Below are positions 56,423 to 64,000 of a stretch of 64,000 nt of DNA, piece by piece. The translations under genes were made by a program, and so were the position numbers. The stretch is from Triatoma infestans (lineage: Eukaryota; Arthropoda; Insecta; Hemiptera; Reduviidae), in contig JAAEAF010006540.1 in assembly GCA_011037195.1 (NCBI GenBank), forward strand, positions 18,441-82,440. The letters run 5' to 3'. Under the pieces are notes generated by a model. That model did not search any database. It was given only the letters and a program-made list of their open reading frames with translations, and was not told the DNA's origin. Every line of letters starts with the position of its first letter. The first letter of the stretch is position 1.

Positions 56423-56587
56423 GTCCATTTACTTCATATTCAATAGTTTGTACTATTTTTCTACAAATCTTATATTTAGAACCTTCAGTATGCAACGAAC
56501 AATCTTTTTTCATTGTTTCTGGCGGTGTTTCCAATGCACATCTTGAATCATTATGACTATTGCATTCGTAGCATTTTATTGTTAAAC
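56423..56587 (-). CDS. Ly6/quiver-type protein, internal exon
   Basis: 165 bases between acceptor TTTTTGCAG (56589-56588) and donor GTAAGT (56422-56417). It starts with two bases of a split codon and encodes LTIKCYECNSHNDSRC, then DCSLHTEGSKYKICRKIVQT and IEYEVNG, the first half of a Ly6/uPAR domain (CYxC opening, five cysteines). The signal-peptide exon must lie upstream and was not found to 64000. It joins to 41890 in phase 1. Neighbouring DNA on both sides is repeat-derived. Confidence 0.85.
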
Positions 56588-56754
56588 CTGCAAAAATAAA
56601 TTCCCTAATATTAATAATTATTTAGCTTGTAAGTGATTACACTGTAACTAAGTTAATAAATAATAACTGAAATCTATTTTAAAAATATACACCTTGGAAA
56701 TAATGTTGAGAATAATTTAAACCAAAAAAATGAGGCACTATAATCTTTAAGGTT

Positions 56755-56970
56755 TTTCCCCGGCCATCGTCATGTAAAACATGGAGATATAAACCGACGT
56801 TTCGGCCATATTGCAATAAGTTTCTTCAGAGTCGTATTGGCTCTAAAGTTGAAGGCAACACAGACATATATGTAATATGTGAGCCTATTGTAAATACGAG
56901 GCGAAACATCGGTTTATAACCAACCACTGACTCGGTCTCAACCCGAACACCAAAATGTTTTACATGAGGC
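56755..56970. mobile_element. Small foldback element F4 with hammerhead motif
   Basis: CATGTAAAACAT at 56771 returns inverted as ATGTTTTACATG at about 56957, and AAACCGACGTTTCGGCC on the left pairs with GGCGAAACATCGGTTT on the right. Only the left arm retains the whole motif. Confidence 0.65.
56792..56833 (-). ncRNA. Hammerhead-like motif, F4
   Basis: Minus strand: GACU (56833-56830), CUGAAGA (56829-56823, exact consensus), helix II around the palindrome UAUUGCAAUA, GAAA (56803-56800), CGUC with a GUC cleavage triplet, then GGUU (56795-56792), which pairs with GACU using two wobbles. Helix III would be the palindrome ACGU. Confidence 0.55.
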
Positions 56971-57542
56971 ACTAAATTTAGTTTCATTGCCGGATTAGGT
57001 TAATGCGAGCCCGGCAACGTTAGCTCCTCATTAAAACCAGTTTCTCCAGTAAACTGTTTCAAATAAAAGTGATAGATGATTTAGATTTGTGCGTGAGTGA
57101 GTATTCCAAGTTGGAATATTTTGCGAGAACATTTTAAAAAAATCAAAACACAAAAACCTTTCTATAAAATCGCACATCTGGTTAATCGATTTTTTTTTGT
57201 TAAAACTGGAAATCATAACAATATATTTAATGTACCCTCGATATTATAAAGATGGTAGAACCAATTTGTAGATTGCATTCAAAGTGCCACTTTAGAGGAA
57301 TTTAACAAGAACCTATCTGGGAATGAATGTTCCAAATAAAAAATTAATTATTTATGTCTATAATTAGTAATATTAATTTGAAGAAAATCGTTGGAGCCAT
57401 TTTCGAGAAAATTATAACCGCAACGTTCGTATAAGATAGTATATTGGTAAGTTCAAACATTAAATTTATAAAGAGATCGTTCGCTAAACAAAATTGTTTC
57501 TTATTTAGGGAATGTAAGAGCATGTATTTCCATAGATACTTA

Positions 57543-57856
57543 TGTAACAGCAACCAAAGAGAAGCTCAGCAACCAAACAGAGCAAAGAGAAGCTCAACCA
57601 CTCTCTCGGACTGGAGTGGGAGAAGCTGTATAAATATAGCGACGGACAGTCCATAAAAAGACAGTTGAAATCAGTTCAGTACATCCAATCGCTACATGTC
57701 ATTCTCATACCAATCTACCTTAAACATTCCTTTACTGTAAAGTCCAGGCAGTCTGTGTCTCTTTAATTAATATATCAATTAACTAGTGTTAACCAAGTCT
57801 TCTTCTTATATCATCAACCAGGCCCTAAATTCTCTCCACCTAACACATCCATTATA
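57543..57856 (+). mobile_element. Solo LTR, 314 bp, 5 bp target duplication
   Basis: Flanked by ACTTA (57538-57542 and 57857-57861). It begins TGTAACAGCAACC and ends CATCCATTATA. TATA box TATAAATATAG lies near 57630. It shares GTAAAGTCCAGGCAGT (about 57739) with the LTR at 58192. No internal region. Confidence 0.75.
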
Positions 57857-58191
57857 ACTTAAAACAATAATATCCGAATTTATGTTTCGAAAACCTGTAT
57901 CAGCAATAATTCTGAGGTTGCAATCGGAAAATTCTTTTTAATTCCTCTTTAATCATCTGGACATTGTTACAACATTACTACATCTAGACTATCACACCTC
58001 TAGCGAAAACTTCGTAAAACTTATGAAGAGAAAAAAATCTGATCTTAAAGATTGCTCTTGGCTATACATATTTGAGAGTCTACTGAGTATCAAAAAAGAA
58101 ATGTTTTTACCGAATGATCCGTGTATGTGTGTGTACAAAATGATCTCGAAAACGAAAAATCGCAGGAAGCTAAAAACTTAGCGTTCTGTTT

Positions 58192-58537
58192 TGTAAGAGG
58201 ATCCGAAGGGAAGGATCCAAAGCAGAGAGAGAGAGAGAGAGAGACATAAAAATTGACAGGATCACTCACTAGTTTAGGCCAGACTAGAACGGGAGAATCT
58301 GTTTAAATACTGCTACGAGGGGGTCTTCCGCCTCGCCTTGCAGCAGTTCATACAGCAGTCACAACGCGTCAACAACCTTTCTCTTTACTTACTCCAAATC
58401 TTTCACTACCATTTTATATATTACGTGTAAAGTCCAGGCAGTTTGTGTTACTTTCCTTATTATTATTAGGTGTTCAGCTTTATTTCTATCTTATTTATCT
58501 AATAAACCCAATTTCTCTCCTTCTTATACCCATTATA
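58192..58537 (+). mobile_element. Solo LTR, 346 bp, 4 bp target duplication
   Basis: Flanked by GTTT (58188-58191 and 58538-58541). It begins TGTAAGAGGATCCGAAGG and ends ACCCATTATA. TATA-like TTTAAATACTG lies near 58300, and AATAAACC, a candidate polyadenylation signal, near 58501. It has (GA)n at 58228-58243 and the shared GTAAAGTCCAGGCAGT. Same family as 57543. Confidence 0.75.
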
Positions 58538-58839
58538 GTTTAGATATGACCACCAGCATCTGAGACACGAAGGATTCTGTCAAAATTAATTTTACAGATT
58601 TTTTTTTTTTTTTTACGATTTCATTGAAAAAAGAGCCCCAACAATTTTCTTCAATTCCTTCTTTTTTTCAAACTATTGTGGGAAAATTGAACTTTTGGAA
58701 GGATCCGAGAGACTGTTACTCTTTCCACTAAAATATTATAATTTATAGTTTTTGCCAACTATATAATTTTAAGATACATTAGAAGTATTGCTAGACATTC
58801 CCGAAATTGAAGAAAATTGGTTAATCAACTGTGACGTAT

Positions 58840-60616
58840 GGGTATGTCCACATTGTGCGCTTTCCTCTTCCTCTTCCCTTTCAACTTGCCTCTTGAGGCC
58901 TTCGACCATGCCTCTTGAGGCATTCAATTTGTTGTCCACACTTCATCATCCGTTCAGTGTGCATTTTATCGATGGATTCAGAAGCGGTATTAGCTGTTAG
59001 TGCGGGTTACCTGTTTTTGAAAAGTGCATTTTTGAGCTCTAATCTTATGAAACCATTTGAAACTGACCTTAATAAGGGCTCGCCGAAAAGAGTATTTAAT
59101 TACAGGCTATCGAGAGCAAGTCATCGTTGAAAACGCTTTTGGATTGATGGCGCCAGCGTTCAGAATTTTTCGTAAGCCTATAGAAATTACAGTGGTTGGG
59201 ACTGTGGTTGATATATATTAACTTGATATATGTGGTTGATATGTTAACTTGTCTTGTCAGCCGGACGCAGCAAGAGAGTATTCACTTCCTGGAAGTTTTG
59301 ATCGCGAGGATGAAAGCACTGGTGAAGTTATTTAAGGCAGATGGAGAGAAGTTACTTCCAGTGATAATGGTATGAGACCTCTACAACAAGTACCACGGAA
59401 CAAGCATCACTCCTCGCACTTTTGTTGGTACATAATTTTGAATTTATATCCCACAAAACTGTTTGAAGATGATAATCTTCAATAAAATCAAGTTTCTCTT
59501 GATTACAGACATAATCTGAAATCTGCTGTAGGAGATATTATTAATTAATAATAATAGTTGAATAATATCAATTGCTAATAAAATTATTATTAAAATAATA
59601 ATTAAATAATATTTAAAATTAATTGTATAATATATAACCTATAAAAAATCACACAACAAGTAGCGAAATCAACAAGACGCATAGAATGTTGAACGAAAAT
59701 CCAAGTAGTTGGATTGAGGTGCGCTGTGGTTGCGTCATGAAAATAAAGGCCCATTCAACTTGCATGAGGTATGCAATAACGCATGCCTCACGTTCATCAC
59801 ACCGTGCGCTATAACGCATGTGATGCGATGGCAAGAAGAAAGAAGATATAATTTTTAAATAATAAATAAATTTAAAAATTATAACTAGTGGTTCCAGCCA
59901 GCCGCTATCTGCAGGCCAAGAACCGCGGCAAAACCCTTTCAAACAGGGGTCAATATACAATCAAAAGAACCGCCGCAACACCTGGCCCGTATTTCCTTCG
60001 TACAAGGGTCAATGTACACTCAAGAGGCCACCTGGCCACCATCTGTCATCAGAGCGTCGCCACCTCAGCCTTTGTTAACTACCAAGGTCAATATACTACG
60101 AGAGATGTCTTAGTGTGGCACGTACTTACACATCTGCCGATCTGTGAGTGATGCAAATATAAACGTTGCCCACTGGAGGAGGGGATCAGTATTCCACGAG
60201 TTACCATCAGTCACAAATCAGTATTCTGTCAGTCAAGCAACCAGTTACACATCAGTTAAGTGCCAGTATTCCACGAGTTACACAGCAGTTATCAAGCAGT
60301 TAAGTTTCACACTTCGCGAGCGCGTCCCTATTCAAGGTTTTAAACACTATTTCTTTAATATTTATTGTTCATATCATAATTCTTATATTCATTTACAATT
60401 GTGCATTTTAGTTTATCTATTTAAAACACTTTAAATTATTTGTTAAAATATAGTTTATTTTCTTAAATCAGTAGTACGTATTTCGAATAACAATTCTCTA
60501 AAACTTTCTAACTAACAATCGCCTTCTCATCACTTCAACTCCCGATACCAAGACATCTAATTCCAATACACGCATGTCTCTCTTGAAAGAAAAGTTGCAC
60601 TAGTGTGGACATACCC
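58840..60616 (+). mobile_element. PIF/Harbinger element, defective (1.78 kb)
   Basis: Ends GGGTATGTCCACATTGTGCG and inverted GGGTATGTCCACACTAGTGC; the GGGTATGTCCACA form is typical of PIF/Harbinger ends. The flanks are TAT (58837-58839) and TAA (60617-60619), a TWA-type duplication with one change. The plus strand near 58900-59230 encodes a transposase C-terminus in broken frames: KPFETDLNKGSPKRVFNYRL and VENAFGLMAPAFRIF. The catalytic DDE front part is missing. The right half (59640-60580) is unrelated filler, including the candidate LTR-like stretch described separately. Confidence 0.85.
59880..60560 (+). other. GC-richer insert with internal repeats, LTR-like
   Basis: It has three copies of GGTCAATATAC-like sequence (near 59948, 60007 and 60082), ATATAAACGTTGCC as a TATA-like element at 60158, CAGTATTCCACGAGTTAC twice (60189 and 60264) and AT-rich sequence after. 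It resembles an LTR or promoter-bearing element within the Harbinger, but no clean ends were found. Confidence 0.35.
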
Positions 60617-60619
60617 TAA

Positions 60620-60875
60620 CAGTTTTTTGAATTTTCTCACAAAAGTCTAGAATAATTTTCATTGAACTTGGGATGTTAAGATACCATGACAATACCACTT
60701 TAAGCAACAAGTGCCATATTACCATTAAATATTTTTATTTTAAACATTTTTTTTTAAGAAAAAGAAGATTTTTGAGGGGGCTTTAGGATCCTAGATTTGT
60801 TAATTAAATTTTATTGAATTGGAGTAAGAGAAAGTCTTGTGGAGTATTTCACACCAGATGTTTTTGATTCGACAA
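60620..60875 (+). repeat. HINE-like module and tail
   Basis: It continues the copy interrupted at 58839: AGTTTTTTGAATTTTCTCAC, then GGAGTAAGAGAAAGTCTTGT and GGAGTATTTCACACCAGATG. Confidence 0.65.
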
Positions 60876-61295
60876 TGATAACTCACCCAAAACTAGTATA
60901 AAAGTGGACACTCTGTAGTATGGTGGCAATTATTTTCTAGTGTAATTTTATTTAATAAATTAAATGCTATATAAATCCTTTATAAATGATAAATGCTATT
61001 TATCACAATCGGTCATTACTTTATTACAAGCCAGTAATATCTCATTTTATATCTACTTATCGAAATACTGTTTTTTTTTTTTTATCACTCCGCATATTTG
61101 CTTGTTCATCTTAAATAAATGTATTAAACATGTGATAAGAGAGCAAGATTACAACCGGTTAGAATTGGGGATAAGTTAATGAACCTTTTTGATTATATTG
61201 TAATTACACAGACTGGTATATCATAATTTACTATTTTCAACGATGGGTGAAGATACTGTGTGGCCTTCAGCAAATGCTAGAAAGGCATCATAAAG
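60876..61295. other. Gene-free stretch
   Basis: AT-rich, no recognised feature. Confidence 0.4.
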
Positions 61296-61440
61296 TCAAA
61301 TCTGGTGTGAAACATTCACGAAGCTTTCTCTTACGGCATTTGTTAAAGTTCTAATTGGCGAATCGTAACAAATTTCTCAGTACTTTGCTCAGCATCCATT
61401 TTTACAGAAACTTAGAAACCCATTCCAAAAAGCACCGCTC
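61296..61440 (-). repeat. HINE-like tail fragment
   Basis: AAATCTGGTGTGAAACATTC, then GCTTTCTCTTACGG. Truncated after ~100 bases. A second fragment (AAAAAATCTGATGTGAAACA) lies at 61825-61845. Confidence 0.55.
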
Positions 61441-61537
61441 ACTATCTACAGCCAGGTTAAAGCTCATCCAATTGTTTTACATTCAATTGACCCCTGTTTC
61501 TTGCTAGTGTTGGTTTAGCAATCAAGTCAACACTGCC

Positions 61538-61584
61538 AATGAAGAAAACCTATTGCAATATGGGCGAAACAAGTTAGTTTAAAA
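61538..61584 (+). ncRNA. Decayed relative of the F4 hammerhead-like motif
   Basis: AUGAAGA (first core base changed), helix II with the same UAUUGCAAUAUGG palindrome, GAAAC, but stem I and the cleavage triplet are lost. Probably inactive. Confidence 0.35.
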
Positions 61585-61917
61585 CATTACCAGTGATGCA
61601 GGGTAAACCCAAAGACCTAAGTATTTTGCATGATAATGGCCGCGGAAACTTAAAACATCATTCTAAGTATTCCCATTTAATGTAGGTTAATATTATTGGT
61701 AGTACAATCATAGGCGAGAAACGTCTGAAGTTGCAGCTTCCCCTCCAAACCTTCAAAAAGTCTTTTTTTTAAAAAAGTCTTAACTGAATAAAATAATTAT
61801 TCATCAATGTTTTTTTTGTTAACAAAAAATCTGATGTGAAACACCGAACGTCAGAAGCCTGAACTAATTTTTCCCCAAATCCCGCTGAAGTCATTTTTTT
61901 CCAAAATGAAAGTGATA

Positions 61918-62157
61918 AGAAGGCATTAGCTCAGTGTTAGCGCGCTGGACTAGCAAGGCGGCGGAGTTTCCGAGTTCAAATCCAGCCTACTGTCCTTAGT
62001 TTTTCTCTTCCTAGGAGCTTCTACAGCTCAGTGCCCGGTGATGGCAGTGTTGTCTATAGAGAACACCGCTCAGGAGCCGTGGCAGTGCAATGAGAAGGCT
62101 CTGGGGGCACAATCGATCTTTCAGATTGCAGTGCATATCCCCTTTAATAAAATAAAA
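61918..62157 (+). mobile_element. tRNA-derived SINE, best-preserved copy
   Basis: A box ATTAGCTCAGTGTTAGCGCG (61926-61945) and B box GAGTTCAAATCC (61972-61983), then CTTCTACAGCTCAGTGCCCG, GTGATGGCAGTGTTGTCTAT, GAGCCGTGGCAGTGCA and the 3' block CACAATCGATCTTTCAGATT, with an A-rich tail. The head lacks a proper acceptor stem, so it is not a functional tRNA gene. Confidence 0.85.
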
Positions 62158-62159
62158 AA

Positions 62160-63028
62160 AAAAATCTGGCGTGAAACACTCTCACAACTTTCTCTTACTC
62201 CAATTTTCAAAATTGTAACTCACACACATTTAATGAAATTCGTCGAATTTCTTCGAAAATTGAAAATCGAAGGTTTGGCCATCTATTTATTTCTAAATTA
62301 ATTTTGTTTGGATGGTAGAATTGTTATAATCAACTATGACAGTACTTTAGAGAAAAACATAACCCCACCCCTCTCCCAAAAATCCCCTTAAATGACTTTA
62401 CCAGGATAAATTTTTCAAATAAAAGTTGTAGCTCTTTATATCTGTAGTTCACATCGCTAGTTTTCGAGAAAATACCAGAAAACTGAAAAATACGTTTCAG
62501 TAAAAACGTACTTCCGGTCATCCGATTGTTTTTTCCAAACTCGAACTTTCAACAACATATTTAATTCTAATAACTATTATTTAGATGATAGAATTCTGTC
62601 ACTTTAGAGGAAACCGTAACCCCATTCCTCCCCTAAAAGTGCCCTTAAATGAATATTCCCATAGAAATGTTTTAATTTCATGTTGTAGAAGGATAATTGA
62701 TATCACAAGTTTGAAGAAAATCGTCGAAGCTATTTTTGACAAAAGTCGCAAGAAAGTGAAAAAAAAAACATTCAATAAAGTGGTACTACCGGTTGACCTT
62801 CTGCCGGATTCTATGGTAATAGCTAAACGGAATATCAAGTTTGAACTTTCTACGATTTTTCGTTTTTGAGCTATGCTGTTCTCATACGCGCGCACAGACC
62901 ATATTCTAAAAACCACTTTTTTGTACTCAGGGGTCCCTAGAGCGGATATTTCCGGTGAAAATTGGATATCGAAAATTTGACACGATTACAATACTTCCTC
63001 TTACTAGGAGTAAGAGACAGTAAAAATA
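62160..63028 (-). mobile_element. HINE-like modular repeat, copy 6
   Basis: It runs from the tail AAATCTGGCGTGAAACACTC through two modules (CCCACCCCTCTCCC near 62364; CCCCATTCCTCCCC near 62620), the head block, no long GT tract (only GCGCGCACAG), and ends TACTAGGAGTAAGAGACAGT. The SINE at 61918 abuts its tail. Confidence 0.85.
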
Positions 63029-63049
63029 GAGATAAATAAAAGATGGTAA

Positions 63050-63500
63050 TAAAACTATATGCCTTTACAATTTCAATTTAAAAAAAAAATTGCTGAAGCC
63101 GTTATCAGAAAAAATCCGAATAAATTGAGAAACCTATTCCTTAATTCAAACTTTTACCCAATTTTATGTAGGTTTAATAATTTATATTTTACTGAAATGA
63201 CACTCTAGTCCACAGGAATGCTTAACGTTGCGTGGGTAAAGTTCTAAATCTTAACCATTTCCAGAAATTTCCAAACTCACGCTTTCCTAGAAACATATTT
63301 CCAATGAAAATGACGTCTTTGTATTGGTAATTAGTATGCAAAGTTTTGAAGAAAATCATTAGAATCATCAATCATTTAAAGAAAATCCTGACAAACGAAA
63401 AATAAATGGTAAAGTCAAGTTTCCGGTTGATATTTTTTTCGATAGAAACCTTAGTATCGAATGCGATGGTTTTTTTCTTACATTAAATAAAAGAAACTAA
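63050..63500 (-). repeat. Decayed HINE-like modules
   Basis: AATTTCCAAACTCACGC, TTTCCAATGAAAATGACGTC, GAAAATCATTAGAATCATC, CAAGTTTCCGGTTGATATT: module landmarks in order but strongly diverged. Confidence 0.5.
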
Positions 63501-63696
63501 AGAAAAAAATTATATCTAAAACTATCCACAAAAACATAATGAATGACTAAATAAACTATAACTCAGATACTGTCTTTAAGGTCATTCCCCATACCTAACT
63601 AAATTACAAACATATCACCTAGAGTATAAGTCATAATATATACAATATACCTACATATTTTCTCATATTTCTTTTTTTTCAAAACTTTATTGTTAT

Positions 63697-64000
63697 TTGC
63701 CAAATGTACTCTTGAAATTTCCTAACCCTCCCCCCTATTAAAAATGCCTTAACAAAACACGAACATGATTATTAAAATTTAATTGTAAAATATTCTTCAG
63801 AACACGCTTCTTCATTATACAGCATTTTTTAATATCCAATCATAATTTATAATCATTCTAGTTTTGTTATTAAACACACACATAGTAAAATAACCTCTCG
63901 CATACAATCAATGAATCAACAAGTGTGGTGCGTAACAAAAAACATTAAGTTGAAGTCAATTCTCTATACACAAAATTGATAACTTTACTTAGACAGTGGA
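63697..64000 (+). repeat. Dispersed repeat R3, copy 2
   Basis: Collinear with 24690-25010 (see there); runs off the window end. Confidence 0.6.

Larger units (their letters stand above)
57000..58839 (-). repeat. Old HINE-like modules with two solo LTRs inserted
   Basis: Phrases such as TTTCAAATAAAAGTGATAGA, TGGAGCCATTTTCGAGAAAA and the head-side block near 58020-58190 are decayed parts of the family. LTRs at 57543 and 58192 and the Harbinger at 58840 interrupt it. Confidence 0.55.

Noticed and set aside
40779..56587. Asn/Ser-rich exons as alternative 3' exons of the Ly6 gene
   Set aside because: The Ly6 exon ends in phase 1 while the exon at 40896 is open only when entered in phase 0.
61918..61990. 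tRNA gene
   Set aside because: A and B boxes are present, but acceptor and anticodon stems do not form, and the same head precedes the SINE body elsewhere.

Overview
This is AT-rich nuclear DNA from an animal, almost certainly an arthropod and probably an insect. It has introns with GT..AG ends, AATAAA poly(A) signals, mariner, PIF/Harbinger, Jockey-, RTE- and Ty3/gypsy-type elements, tRNA-derived SINEs, and a Ly6 gene of the insect quiver type. The order is not fixed by the sequence. Host coding content is low: I support three host genes, and most of the remainder is layered mobile DNA.

Host genes. (1) 10148-10555 (+): a 135-residue protein with a possible linker-histone-like N-terminal half and a Cys/Lys/Arg-rich tail, a candidate sperm nuclear basic protein. 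(2) 40896-36545 (-): the last two visible exons of an Asn/Ser-rich protein of unknown function. (3) 56587-41694 (-): two exons of a GPI-anchored Ly6 (quiver/sleepless-type) protein, split by a 14.5 kb intron holding a Ty3/gypsy element, an RTE fragment, a 2.9 kb PIF/Harbinger element, a mariner and several SINEs. Genes 2 and 3 lie in tandem on the minus strand and both start outside what I can recognise.

Mobile layer. The dominant family is a ~1 kb modular element: a hairpin end, a (GT)n microsatellite, then one to four ~290 bp modules and a conserved tail, with ACTTTCTCTTACTCC-like inverted repeats near both ends. Its plan resembles the Helentron-derived elements (HINE/DINE-1) of insects. 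There are six good copies (from 448, 3609, 7037, 8523, 11005 and 62160) and many decayed ones, several with a younger element inserted, which gives a relative chronology.

Most unusual signals. (a) At least five different repeat families, four of them foldback elements, carry hammerhead-ribozyme-like motifs. The stem I sequences differ between families but remain self-complementary. (b) A solo LTR (22702-23240) has seven contiguous 5-bp heat-shock-element units 8 bp upstream of a TATA box. (c) The candidate sperm-protein gene lies between two inverted arms, each a hammerhead foldback next to a HINE-like copy; the two HINE copies share variants that the others lack. (d) Two PIF/Harbinger elements and two small solo LTRs have readable ends and target duplications.

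Layout: 1-9.7 kb HINE-like copies, SINEs and a 596 bp MITE; 8.3-12.3 kb mirror-arranged composite around gene 1; 12.3-24.5 kb foldbacks, mariner remnant and heat-shock LTR; 24.5-33.7 kb decayed repeats and long anonymous AT-rich DNA; 33.7-35.5 kb Jockey remnant split by Harbinger; 36.4-41 kb gene 2; 41.7-56.6 kb gene 3 and its transposon-filled intron; 56.7-64 kb nested repeats. Coordinates of repeat boundaries were read by eye and are approximate unless a target duplication is given.
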